Shown here piece by piece: positions 11,096 to 22,293 of a stretch of 64,000 nt of DNA. The position numbers and the translations under genes were made by a program. Origin of the DNA: Plotosus lineatus (taxonomy: Eukaryota; Chordata; Actinopteri; Siluriformes; Plotosidae). The notes under the pieces are model-generated. The model made no database searches, was not told where the DNA came from, and worked only from the letters and a program-made list of their open reading frames with translations. The DNA is taken from the NCBI GenBank assembly GCA_024760905.1, contig CM045751.1, positions 5,495,001 through 5,559,000 on the forward strand, in the 5' to 3' direction. Position 1 is the first letter of the stretch. Every line of letters starts with the position of its first letter.

Positions 11096-11287
11096 TTATA
11101 ACATATTAAATGACCTGATGAGTGACAATGAGATATTACTGGATCCCCTGCGATGGGGGCACTTTGGTTTTTTTGTTTTGTTTTGTTTTGTTTTGTGTTG
11201 TCCGCATCTTGAACAATAAAATAGATAAAAATATAAACAAGAACATAAACATTCGTGACTTTTATGCCATCCCTTTATTCTCAATTG
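11096..11287 (+). repeat. Unit U copy 1 (duplicated) plus SINE-C leader
   Basis: Starts with acatattaaatgacctgatg and goes through cctgcgatgggggcac, a T/G-rich run and tgtccgcatcttg. A second copy lies at 11692-11812. The last 85 bp equal the leader also found at 5450-5539. Confidence 0.7.
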
Positions 11288-11580
11288 AGGCTGGTTGCTT
11301 AGTGGTTAGCGTGCTGCTCTCATGATCTGGAGGTTGTGTGTTCAAATCCCAGTTAGACCCCCACTGTGCGAAGACCCCTGGGCAAGGTCTTAACCACAAG
11401 TGTGCCTCTGTTCACCCAGCAGTGTAAATGGGTACCAGTAAAATATACTGGGAAGGTAACCTGCGATGGATGAGCATCCCATCCAGGAGGAGTTGTACTC
11501 CTAGTCGCTTCACACTATGGAAACCGGGGATAAGCACCAGTTCGATGAGCCACTATGGTTCGGGTGTAAGAAGCCCAATG
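11288..11580 (+). repeat. SINE-C, near full length
   Basis: Head ggctggttgcttagtggtta, box B gttcaaatccc (about 11341), body gggtaccagtaaaatatact, and end ggttcgggtgtaagaagccc. Confidence 0.88.
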
Positions 11581-11605
11581 GAAAGTCTGCATTGTGTGCT
11601 ACCGC

Positions 11606-11815
11606 CACCACCTTTTACATGAACCTCCCACCATAGGCAGTGAGAGACGTGGCCGACCTTTGATAACCCAGTGCGCTGCACTGAGGGAAGCCCGTTCATA
11701 GCATATTAAATGACACAATGAGTAAGAGTGAGATACTGTTATTGTATTCCTTGCGATGGGGACACATTTTTTTGTTTGTTTGTTTTTGTTAGTGGGTGTC
11801 CGCATCTTGTGCTAC
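11606..11815. repeat. SINE-B fragment (minus) followed by unit U copy 2
   Basis: About 11616-11690 carries the minus-strand SINE-B words gtgagagacgtggccgacc. At 11692 the text catattaaatgacacaatga begins the second copy of unit U, ending tccgcatcttg near 11810. Copies 1 and 2 are in direct orientation about 595 bp apart and flank the SINE-C. Confidence 0.7.
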
Positions 11816-11976
11816 CGCCACCACCAAAGAGGACTGCTCGTCCACACTATAGCAGTGCTGATTCTTTATTTATTTTTATGTTCATGTTGAATAATTCCTC
11901 CAGAAAACTTGATCAGTCGGAAAGCCGGGCCACCTTCTCGTAATTAATTTAAAATTTTCCATTATCATTCTATAGC

Positions 11977-12226
11977 ACAAGTGTCAAACTCGTGCTACAA
12001 AGGGCCCTGTGGCTGCGGGTTGTGGTTTCAACGTTAAAACAACTGAGCTGAGTTTTCAAGCAGCTGATTGGTCAGTCTCTGTACAAAGCACGCAGATTGA
12101 CCAATCAACTGTCTGACGACTCAACAACCTGTTTGTTTAAATGAGCGAGTCAGGTGTGCGGGGGCTTGATTCAAACAAAAGCCTGCAACTACACAGCCCT
12201 TTGTGGCATGGGTTTGACACTGCTGC
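11977..12226. mobile_element. hAT-like MITE, copy 2 of the 8.4 kb family
   Basis: Ends acaagtgtcaaactcg and gggtttgacactgctg. The core shares gattgaccaatcaac and gtttgtttaaatgagcgagt with the copy at 8445. The flanks tctatagc and tctgtagc are a near-match 8-bp duplication, as hAT elements make. Confidence 0.78.
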
Positions 12227-12310
12227 TCTGTAGCGGTGGAATGCATTTCTAGTTTTATACATGGATAAATCAAGCATGTTTATATTTCTTTATTTCAACG
12301 ATTGAGTAAA

Positions 12311-12567
12311 AAGTCCCCCAGTGCTGCTCACTGTGTTATCAAAGGACGGCGATGTCTTTCACTGTCTATGGTGAGAGGTTCATGTAAAACAACCATTGCT
12401 GACTTTCATCAAGAGGAGCTGCATAGCCATCGGTGTGTTTCTGCCCTGCGATGGCCTGCCGAGGTGTACTGGGTGGACTGTGCTTTCGCCAGATTTGACT
12501 GAGATGTGTACCAGAATCCCCGCAACCATACTTGGGATTAAGCAGTTCAGAAAATGAATGAATAAAA
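12311..12567 (+). repeat. SINE-B, 5' truncated
   Basis: Begins in the body (cccccagtgctgctcactg), passes the gaggttcatgtaaaacaacc block, and ends in the shared tail with gattaagcagttcag. Confidence 0.85.
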
Positions 12568-12601
12568 TATTTGTGAAACTCAATCATATCATTTTAATGA
12601 C

Positions 12602-12603
<2 letters not shown>

Positions 12604-12671
<68 letters not shown>

Positions 12672-12902
12672 TAAAAGGACAGGACAAAGACTTTCTAATG
12701 AAACTCCATTTATCACTACAGATCTGTTTCGAGGGGTGGTGAAACCATCCTCTCTCTTCAGGTGATTATAGAAGAAGTGTGTTATAGAAGTGTGTATAGT
12801 TCTTCTATAATCACCTGAAGAGAGAGCATGGTTTCACCACCCCTCGAAACAGATCTGTAGTGATAAATGGAGTTTCAATAGAAAGTCTTTGTGCTGTCCT
12901 TT

Positions 12903-12949
<47 letters not shown>
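12604..12949. repeat. Large palindrome flanked by (TA)n tracts
   Basis: Two arms of about 105 bp (12674-12778 and 12800-12904) are inverted copies with only a few mismatches and a 21-nt loop. (TA)n tracts flank it at 12607-12666 and 12905-12949. Arm words include gatctgtttcgaggggtgg and ctctcttcaggtgattatag. The TA-flanked inverted arrangement could be a Penelope-like or foldback remnant, but I cannot assign it. Confidence 0.85.
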
Positions 12950-12950
<1 letters not shown>

Positions 12951-14673
12951 CAATCCAAAACAAGCTGATAAATTAGGGGAATGAAGACGTGAGTCCCGAT
13001 TAGATATGTCACATGAACGGTCCACTCCACTGACAACTCGGTAGTTTTATTAATTCATTGAGTATTCCTAATTTCCTCCATTCCAACTATTAGTTTATAG
13101 CCTTTTATGGACTTTTGTTGGTGTCACCATATGCAAACCACTTGTCATAAACATGGACGGGACAATTTGGATGATTGGCAGGAATGAACATGCCACCCCA
13201 AAAAAAAAAAAAAAAAAAAAATCAGCTTTTAATTTTTTTTTTTTAGTTATTGTTTTTCAGCTTGGTGTAATAAACAATTCCGCAATTTCAAAGAGATGAA
13301 TCCTGTATATGAGGCCCGTGCTTGATGAACTCAGGTCTTCACCTTGTTCAATCATCTCCTGTGCGCTTGCTTTCCTAATGAGCATCTCGGTGTCTGTACA
13401 CCACCTCTCCACTGATCAGCCTGACCTCCAGGTTTATGGTTTCACGATTAACGAGAACACGACTCTGAAAGATCAAAACAGGCCTTCAGAACTTGCACCG
13501 TACATCGCTCTGATGAAGCCTCGCTACTATTAATAGCCACCAACTCTTCTTGATCATCCTCGTGGGTATGCTGTCTGGTCTTTGTGTGCATTGGACTGTG
13601 TATTCGTGTCAGAGAGCAGGCAGTACCATGTGTGTTCAGTAGACTCCAGCTGTCAGTGCCCGGTGTGTGTTCTGGTCAAGGTCGTCTGTTTGGACCGGTT
13701 TTGATGTGGGTGACAGTAATTAATCGTGCCATTCCTTGCATCATGTAGGTCTCCACCAAGCCAGCTCGCTTTCAGAAAGGCGCAGTATTGTTAACATGCC
13801 AATGAGGCTAATACAACTTGATAAAGGTCCACGTCAAACTATACTGATGATGCTCTTTATTTTGCTATTGTTTCCTCTCCTTTCTCCTTGAATTAAACAA
13901 TAGCGGTGATATTTTCTCATGACTTTGAATGGCGAATTTGTTGTAAAGGTAATGTCTCCTGTCTGCTTATACAATGGAAACGACGCAATTTAAAAAAAAA
14001 AATATATATATATATTTTTTTTTATAAAACCTGCTATTCTTCATTTTGCCTGTAAGTGACGCCTATCATGGCAGTTGAGTCCAGCATTTAATATCCTTTG
14101 TTTGGCAGCTCTAATGTTATTTGAGGCACATTTGTTGAACACAAGATATTTTCTCCATTTCCTTGTCACTCTTGGTTTATGTGATGCACACACTGTCATG
14201 AGACAAATAGCAACCCGTCATCTCACACACGAGGACATAAATAGTGGAGTCTTACAGCTAAACATAATGTATAATGTGTGGGATGGAAAAAGCTCTTCAG
14301 TGTAGCCAGAATGACCTACTTACCCGAAATAAGCCAACACTCTACGGGATTTTTGTACAGCATAAACATTTAGCTAGGGATGATCGATATGCCAAAATTA
14401 GCATATCCCGACCCTGTGAGACTCTGGGAAAGTCTTCACATACCTGCTTTGATTTGGATGTTTTCTACTTCTGAGGACTACTGATATTTTTGAACTGAAA
14501 TTGCATCATCCCACACCAAATCCAACCATGTTAAAAACTTGTCAGTCTTCACACTGGAAAAGTTGTGCGTATTAATAAAATATGATTTTCAGTTGCGTGT
14601 GTAGTTCATACAGTTGAGATTTTATTTCAGCTGCAGTTCTTTAAGATCACAGCATTAAGCACAAGATGCTGCC
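12950..14673. other. Non-repeat intron sequence
   Basis: Holds a poly-A/T patch (13199-13247) and an A/(TA)/T run (13992-14030). Open frames of 60-80 codons show no known protein. A candidate place for conserved non-coding sequence, not provable here. Confidence 0.45.
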
Positions 14674-15745
14674 ATGAAATCTGGAAGAAACAGAACTCCG
14701 TCTGTATATCCATCCACCCAGCTATACGTTGAGCTATTCATTCATCCATTCAACCACCCATCAATCCATCCCTTCAGCCAGCCATGCACCTGTACATTGA
14801 TCCATCCATCCAGCTATCCATTCAACCTTCTAGACATCTGTTCATTACATTTACAGATGCTTTTATCCACAGCAACCGATAATTAACATTTAGGTTAAGG
14901 GCCTTCCTCGGGGGCCCAGCAGTACGTGTTGGGAATGAACCGCTGACCTTCGGATCAGTTATCCATCTATCTGGCTATCCATACATCACTTTCTCCATCC
15001 ATACACCTGGCCATCCATCACTTTATCCATCTATCCGGCCGTCCATACATCTGACTATCCATCACTTTATCTGGCCATTCATACATCACTTTATCCATCC
15101 ATCCATACATACATCTGGCCATCCATCCACACATCACTTTATCCATCTATCTGTCCATCCATACATCTGGCTATCCATCACTTGATCCATCCATAAATAC
15201 ATTCATCTGTCTGCCATCCATACATCACTTTATCCATCTATCCATTCATACACCTGGCCATCCATCTCTTTAGCTATCAACCCGGCCATCTATCCATCCA
15301 TACACCTGGCCATCCATTACTTTATTCATCTGTCTGGCCATCCATACACCTGACTACCCATCACTTTATCCGGCCATCTGTACATCACTTTATCCATCCA
15401 TCCATACATACCTCTGGCCATCTATCCATACCTCACTTTATCCATCTATCCAGCCATCCATACATCACTATATCCATACATTTTATCCATCCATATATCA
15501 CTTTATCTGTCCATCCATACATCCGGCCATCCATCCATCACTTTATCCATCTATCCATTCATACATCTGGCCATCCATCACTTTATTCGACCATCCGTAC
15601 ATCATTTTATCCATCCATCTGGCCATCCATGCATCACTTTATCTGTCCATCCATCCATCCATACATCCAGCCATCCATCCATCCATCACTTTATCCAGCC
15701 ATCCATACTTCTGGACATCCATCCATCCATCACTTCATCTGCCCA
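14674..15745 (+). repeat. About 1 kb degenerate CATC/ATCC-type array
   Basis: Phrases such as ccatacatcactttatccat and tctggccatccat recur throughout. The basic unit is a tetranucleotide with a loose 30-40 bp super-period built from 'atcactttatcc' and 'ggccatccatac'. A SINE-D piece is embedded near the start. Confidence 0.88.
14843..14965. repeat. SINE-D fragment inside the CATC array
   Basis: The words acatttacagatgcttttat and gttaagggccttcctcgggg, then gaaccgctgaccttcgg, match the fish SINE core also present at 54.2 kb and 59.1 kb. Confidence 0.78.
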
Positions 15746-16510
15746 TCATTTGGTCTATGGATTTTCACCTCAGACAGTATCTTTTACCAGCCTGAGTTTT
15801 GATCAATGGAATCAGTTCATCCATCTCATACATGTCACGAATCCGCTTTATACGATAAACCAGATTGTATAAATATAACAAAGATTAGACGTGTCCTGAT
15901 CCAGAGCTGGATGACTACAATCGTGTGTCTATATAAAATGTAGTAACTATAATATTCACCAGAAGCAGAGGAGACTGGTGGTGCAGCTCTTGTAGGAAAC
16001 GGAAACGAGCCTTTACAAAGACAAAGGGAAATGTTTACAGCATCTGTGCTGCAAGTTTATCTAAAAGGCTGTGTTCCATATTATTTTTCATCTTATTGTC
16101 TCAGCTCCACTTTTGGTATTTATGATGCAGCGTGCTTTTGGCAGTCTGCCTCTCGGATCTTTATAGCCGTTCCCTTGGGATGTATTACTGTAGGCTCTTT
16201 TTTTTTTCTCTCTAAACATTTCTATCTCTCAGTTGCAAATCTCATTTGGTCCCTTTTTGTTTCCTGATCTTCTTGTTCTGTGCTTTTGCTAGTTAGAAGT
16301 CTCTGATGAAATTATAACAAATGACACCAAAAATTGAGAGGTTTTTATAAAGGTTGGAAGAGGAGGGGAAAAAAAAAAGTTGTACATGTTTAGTCTTTAG
16401 TACGGTTTTGTCAGTGATGGCACAATTCAGTAGCCATTATGCAGCTGCAGAATCTTGGGACGAAGCCAGAGTAGGTATGTGTCTCTGTGATTGTGTGTGT
16501 GTGTGTGAGT

Positions 16511-16552
<42 letters not shown>

Positions 16553-16699
16553 TAGTATTACAGCGAATCCCTTCATCATTCTACTGTAATCAGCTTTTGC
16601 ACTTGTGCTTTTTATAGTTTTGTTTCCCACCTACTTTCGGGGGGATAGCAGAATCATCATAGTATTTTATATTGTAATTTATGAAGCACATTTCGGGGC
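15746..16699. other. Intron sequence, no gene seen
   Basis: Includes a (GT)n(GAGT)(GA)n compound microsatellite at 16494-16546. The 78-codon open frame at 16031-16267 has no recognisable match. Confidence 0.5.
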
Positions 16700-16950
16700 C
16701 CTATGGTCATGGGCGTTGGGTAGTGACCAATAGAACAAGATCGCGAATGCAAGCGGCTGAAATGAGCTTCAATCGCAGAGTGGTAGGGCTCTCACTCAGT
16801 GATGGGGTGAGAACCTTGAACCTTGGTCCTCCAGGTGGAGATTTGAATAGAACCGCTGCCCCTCCGTGTTGAACGAAGCCAGTTAGAGGTGGTTCAGGCA
16901 TCTGATTATCTGACTGACTGATGGTCTGGGAATGCCTCGGGATTGCCCCC

Positions 16951-16969
<19 letters not shown>
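16700..16969 (+). pseudogene. LINE (non-LTR retrotransposon) ORF2 3' fragment
   Basis: The translation YGHGRWVVTNRTRSRMQAAE is followed by MSFNRRVVGLSLSDGV. This is the 'YGxExWxxTxRTRSRIQAAEMSFLRRVAGLSLRD' region downstream of the reverse transcriptase in a LINE very common in fish (from family knowledge). After a frameshift, RWFRHLI is read, then the ggaatgcctcggga text of the same LINE's 3' end. Frameshifts and a deletion show it is dead. Probably the same LINE type as the piece at 35.7 kb. Confidence 0.75.
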
Positions 16970-16981
<12 letters not shown>

Positions 16982-16993
16982 ACACACACACAC
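16946..16993. repeat. (C)22 followed by (CA)n
   Basis: A run of 22 C (16946-16967) continues into about 13 CA units. G-quadruplex potential on the minus strand. Confidence 0.95.
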
Positions 16994-17190
16994 CAGGGTA
17001 TACATACGAAGATGAAGACATATTTGGTGGGGTCAGGACTTGTAAGGTCCCTAATTCTTTGTTTGTTTCTTTGTTTTTGTTTCTCATCTTGCACCTTTTT
17101 TTATATATATAAATAAACTTGGGTGATAAAATAACTCTGTATATTTAAAGCATGACTCAATCACACCCACATTTACAGAACAACTAAATC

Positions 17191-17546
<356 letters not shown>

Positions 17547-19161
17547 CTCAAAAAAAAAAAATGGTTTAGCAACTTTTGAATGTCATCATTTTATTTTGAA
17601 GAAATGTTGAAAATGCTGCATGTTCCAAAGTTTGCGTGATGGTCAAATGAATACCGCGGCTTGAACACTGGTTTTATTTCAGTCGGAAAGCAGAGGATGC
17701 AGAAGGAGCTTTGGCGTCCTGATTCAATGTATTGTGCTCGTTCATCCTATGATTAGCATTATAAATGCCTGACATAATGTGACATAATGGATGAAATTAA
17801 AGCTCCAGTGACTGTTCTGGTCTTTTTACCAGCACAAAAGGGCAATTAATTATAATCCAGACACATAATAAAGCCGAGGTGGATTTTTCTCAGGCCTGCC
17901 TCAGGCCTTTATTTCTTTTCAAGGTCCTTTTTGAAATGGTTTCAGATTTGGAAATTACAATACGCATTCCTCTTCAAATCGTGGAACTTCTTTTAAGTGT
18001 AGACAGATGCAAATTTCCAAACTGGTTATGTCAGGATTATCATATTGAGAAAAGAAAGTGCAAGCATTCCCAACAATATAGCTTCCGTCCTCCGGTTGCA
18101 AAGTATTAAAGTCAGAATTAGCATTGTGAAGGTCAAGGGCTTTGAATAACGCAACGCCTAATGCCAGCTAATCAGCTCCTCGACAATGCTCATTGAAGCA
18201 GAAATGAAAAGGAAGGTGTTTGCGTGCACGGCGGTGCGGTTGCATTACACAATGATTAGCAGCAGAACCGTAAGTGGCATGTTAGAAATACCACTTGGTG
18301 GTAATTAAGGCGCAACTGGAGAAGTTCTTTTGGATTTCTGCCTTTGATGGGCATCAATTTAACCTCAGCGTGGAGCCCACTTCCTCCTGTCTCAAACGTC
18401 TATGTATTATCCTAATGGAATGAGGAAAGCGGTTGATTGGTTGACCTGGCCTTTGTTTGGTAAAATGACCTGCGAGGAAATTAGAAATAGAAAACAGCAG
18501 CAAAAGGATGGAGGCTTTTTTTTTTTTTTTTAATAATGACTTTAACCCAACAGCATGAGCTGACCTGGATGGTTGTTAATCAGGGTTTCCCATGCATGGT
18601 TTGGCTTTTCAAGTGACAGTTCGTTAGGTTTTCCCGTGACCCGATGGTGACATTTACGGATCGATCATGTGATCAATGACGTACAGGTGATTGATTGATG
18701 GGTCAAGCAATTAAAGTCTCTCTCACACATACACACTCGGCTTTAGAACAACACGGTCGATCAGTTCTACTCCCAGCGGAGCCATACCAATAAGGTTCAG
18801 GAAGTTTCCGAGGCAGCAGACGCTGTTATGTCCGGAGATCTGGTGTGTATCTGACTCGAGAGCAGGCTGTTGACTTTGCCAAAGTCAAGACACAAACACC
18901 CAGCGCCACAGGGTGTAGGATTACTTTCACAGCTCAGTCACTCACGAGCAGGGCTTTTTTTCCTTTTATGGAAATTGGAACCCAATTCCAGTGATCTCCT
19001 CTCTACCAAAACCAGCGCGTTTACTTTTTTTTTTTTTTTTTTTTTTAATTTATTTATATATATTTTTATTATTATTATAAAAGGGTCAGTCTTTTAACAG
19101 TGGCGGTAAATCTTTAAGTGTAGGAGGTAAGAAGTAAGTCATCGGTGCTCTTTTACAATTA
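17547..19161. other. Longest repeat-poor stretch of intron 1; candidate regulatory DNA
   Basis: 17640-18720 contains no SINE, MITE or simple repeat apart from poly-T at about 18518-18531. It has several homeodomain-like aattag/taatta words and many CNE-like blocks, for instance about 18120-18440. Poly-T and AT-rich DNA lie at about 19025-19082. Not provable without comparison to other fish. Confidence 0.4.
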
Positions 19162-19789
19162 CAGACGCTCCCCGACTTGCGTTCATCCATTTTGTTTTTT
19201 CGATTTCACTTTTAATTTTTTTTTTTTCTAAAGTCACATTTTGAGTTTAGACGTACCTACGTAGTACGCTGACATAATGACGCTGCGTCCATTATTTACA
19301 AACAAACGACAGACTGAACGTGCCCCTCCTTCTTCCCAGTTCAGTTATTTATATATATATATATATCCATTTTGTATAGCATGTTGCCCTTGTGTTAACA
19401 CGTCGTCTCTGTGATCATTGTGTTTACACTGTTTTGCGGACTTTTGTAATCCTAAGCCATGGGTCACCAACCTTTTTGAGACTGAGAGCTACTTCTTGTG
19501 TATCAATTAATGCGAAGGGTTACCAGGTCGATACAGATCTCTGAAATGACAAATTTGCTCAATTTACCTTTTATGTTATTAGTATTAGTGTTTTATGTAA
19601 GTGTTGATTGGCTGTTTTAAGATTCATGTAAACTGACTCGGTATAAATAAGTGACTTATTTGAAATTAATGTTGATATTATTTGATAGTACCGTATGAGG
19701 GTCATACGTCACTGTAACAACTTATGTTCACTTTCAACTTGCGTTCGGCTGTTCGGAACCAATTAAAAACATAATTCAGGGAGCGTCTG
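19162..19789. mobile_element. Tigger/pogo-like MITE with CAGACGCTCCC ends
   Basis: The left end CAGACGCTCCCCGACTTGCG and the right end (reverse complement CAGACGCTCCCTGAATTATG) form short inverted repeats. The left flank is TA, the right flank TG (one change from TA). A hAT-like piece beginning gggtcaccaacctttttgag (about 19462-19560 or further) is nested inside. Confidence 0.68.
19462..19680 (+). mobile_element. hAT-like non-autonomous element fragment
   Basis: The text gggtcaccaacctttttgag and gagagctacttcttg, then gcgaagggttaccaggt, is a familiar fish hAT-type terminus. The right boundary is unclear and it seems 3' truncated. Confidence 0.6.
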
Positions 19790-19827
19790 TGCACATTTTT
19801 TGGCTCATTGTTAGATCGGTGTAGTGA

Positions 19828-20107
19828 GGCCGGTGGCATAGTGGTTAGGGTGCTGCGCTCATGATGAGGAGGTCGTGGGTTCATATCCCAGTTAGACCCC
19901 CACTATGCTAAGACCCATGGGCAAGATCTTAATCACAAGTGTGCGCCTGTCCATCCAACAGTATAAAGGGTACCAGTAAAAGTACTGGAAAGGTAACCTG
20001 CGATGGACCAGCGTCCCATCCAGGAGGAGTTGAACTTCTGGTAGCTTCTGAAACCAGGAACAAGCACCAGCCTGATGAGCCAGTAGGCTCGGGTGTAAAA
20101 AGTCCAA
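19828..20107 (+). repeat. SINE-C, near full length
   Basis: Head ggccggtggcatagtggtta, box B gttcatatccc, body gggtaccagtaaaagtactg, and end taggctcgggtgtaaaaagt. Confidence 0.88.
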
Positions 20108-20354
20108 CAGATTAGAATGTGGAATGTATCATACTGACAATGGGTTACTTGCTGTTGAAGAACATCTTGTCTCCACCCGATCCTGAGACATTTCATCTTT
20201 CGATGGTCTGGTCCTGCGCAGTACCTGCTGGACCGATTCCCATTCTATATTTTGACTTGAAGTGTGTTTTGACTGTATTGTGTGACTTCACTCACTTACT
20301 ACCTATTATTCAGTCATCTGTTGAGCCACGTACTCCTCATAGAGTTATGTGGAT

Positions 20355-20765
20355 GACAAGGTGGGGTGCACCCTGAATGGCTGTTGGTACCATCGCACAC
20401 AACCGTGTACAGGCTTGCACCTAGGAACAGTTTGAAGCAACAAGTTAATCTAATGAGTACGTCTTGGGACTGTGGAAGGAGGACCAAGTTACTGGAGGAA
20501 ACCCATACAATCACCGGGAAAACGTGTAAATCCAAGTTCCAAGTCCAAGTTCCTGGAGGAAACCCGTACAATCACAGGGAAAACGTGTAAATCCAAGTTC
20601 CTGGAGGGAACCCGTACAATCACAGGGAAAATGTGTAAATCCAAGTTCCTGGAGGGAACCCATACAATCACAGGGAAAACGTGTAAATTCGCCAGTTATG
20701 GGATTTCAACCCACCAAAACCCTTCTTGCTGTAAGGTGGACATTCCAGCCATGGCACCACGTTTC
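20355..20765 (-). repeat. SINE-A (minus), diverged, expanded by a 48-bp minisatellite
   Basis: Shared-tail remains near 20366 (ggggtgcaccctgaatgg), then tgggactgtggaaggagg. Four tandem copies of one body segment follow (see next entry), then the head side (ccttcttgctgtaaggtgga). Confidence 0.7.
20492..20696. repeat. Four-copy 48-bp tandem repeat grown from the SINE-A body
   Basis: Copies start at about 20492, 20553, 20601 and 20649 with ctggaggaaaccc or ctggagggaaccc and run to gtgtaaatccaagttc. The first copy carries a 13-bp extra. The unit is the SINE-A text 'ctggaggaaacccacgcaag..gggagaacatgcaaa'. Confidence 0.9.
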
Positions 20766-20919
20766 CACCCATTGCAGAAGATACTCATTGTAAGTAAATG
20801 TTGTTGTTTAAGGTTCTCAAAACACCGACGGCAGTAATGTTCTGTCATAAACGCTAAAGGCAGCACAGCATACTACTTGGTACATTTTTTTTAAATGGGC
20901 ACCAAGTTAAAAAAATGAC

Positions 20920-21042
20920 TGGAACGATAGCTAACCTGGATGGATTAACATCCCATCCATTGCTTCATGCTACAGAGACCAAGATAAGCCCCAGCTGTTG
21001 AGTCAGTAGGCTCAGGTGTTTTTGAAAAGCCCGACAGATTTA
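20920..21042 (+). repeat. SINE-C 3' fragment, diverged
   Basis: Words gctaacctggatggattaac, agataagccccagctg and taggctcaggtgt correspond to the 3' half of SINE-C. Confidence 0.65.
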
Positions 21043-21589
21043 CCTATTAAATAGATCTGAGGTTTGAGATACCAGTAGTCTATTCAACCTCGTCATAATA
21101 CTGTGAAAGATTTTGGCATTTTGGGAAATGTTTTGTCAATGTGTTAAAATATGAATGATTCTGGGGGAGAGAGTGGTGGATGTGTTGACTTTGATGGGTA
21201 CTCGGTAGTAAGTGGTGTGAAGCGTAGTGCTAATGGGAACACTTTAGAACGTCTCTCCAAATATGAAACATCTTGAGACGAAGCTCGGAAATGTAATCCC
21301 GTTCGTCATCCTTGTACAAAAAAAATAAATAAATAAACTTACAATTCCTTCAGTTTGCTCATCTCTAGGAACCTTTTTAAAGGCTCTACAAAAAAGATTT
21401 GGTTCTACAACAGAGATCCACGGCCATCTCAGAGAAGTCGCCCAGGTCAAGGTAAAAAAAGTGGAACTTGGTGGCATCCAACTTTGTGGTTTGAATTCAT
21501 GGCGTTTGCAAATGACATCATTCCAAGTCAATCTGTCCACATTTGCATTAATTTAAATGTAGAATTAGAAGTCTACTGAAGTCCCACTC

Positions 21590-21862
21590 TCCACAAGGTT
21601 GTCACTACCCCCCCAGTGCAGCTAACTGGGTTATCAAAGGCGGGCCATGTCTCTCACTGTCTATGGTGAGAGGCATGTAAAAGAACCATTGCTGCAAAGT
21701 CGTCAGCGTGTTTCTGTCCCTTGCTAAAAAAAAAGGGTTGTGACAGGAAGGGCATCCGACGTAAAAACCTCTGCCAAATCAAACGTGCGAATCAGATGAT
21801 TCGCTGTGGCGACTCCTGAGTAAAAAGGAAAAAGCCGAAAGGAAGACAGACAGACAGAAGTC
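21590..21862 (+). repeat. SINE-B head/body joined to alternative tail 2
   Basis: The SINE-B body (cagctaactgggttatcaaa, ctcactgtctatggtgagag) changes at about 21720 to a different tail: gacaggaagggcatccgac, then gatgattcgctgtggcgact and ccgaaaggaagacag. The same join occurs at 51.6 kb. Confidence 0.82.
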
Positions 21863-21875
21863 TACTGAAATTGAA

Positions 21876-22293
21876 ACTGAGCTGTCCAGGGTGTACTCTG
21901 CCCTTGCCCAGAGTCAGCTGAGTCACCAGCCTCTCCGTGACCCTAATTAGGATTGAAGTTCTTTGGGTTTTTACACCAGAGCCATAGTGGCTCATCAGGC
22001 CGGTGCTTATCCCCGGCTTCCGTAGCGTGAAGCGACTAGCAGTACAACTTCTCCTGGATGGGACGCTCGTCCATCGCAGGTTACCTTCCCAGTATATTTT
22101 ACTGGTACCCATGTATCCTGCTGGGTGAACAGAGGCACACTGGTGGTTAAGACTTTGCCCAGGGGACTTAGCACAGTAGAGGTCTAACTGGGATTTGAAC
22201 ACACAACCTCCTGATCATGAGCGCAGCACCCTAACCACTCCGCCACTGGCCCTACGCTAATTAGGATGAAGCGGTTCAGAAAATGAATGAATG
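21876..22293 (+). repeat. SINE-A/B tail interrupted by SINE-C
   Basis: Tail text gctgtccagggtgtactctg precedes and gcggttcagaaaatgaatga follows the nested SINE-C. The 5' part of this copy is lost. Confidence 0.85.
21959..22256 (-). repeat. Complete SINE-C, minus strand, with target-site duplication
   Basis: Inserted in a SINE tail. The duplicated target is ctaattaggattgaag at 21943-21958 and ctaattaggatgaag at 22257-22271 (one base lost). This defines both ends of SINE-C and its length, about 298 bp. Confidence 0.92.
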
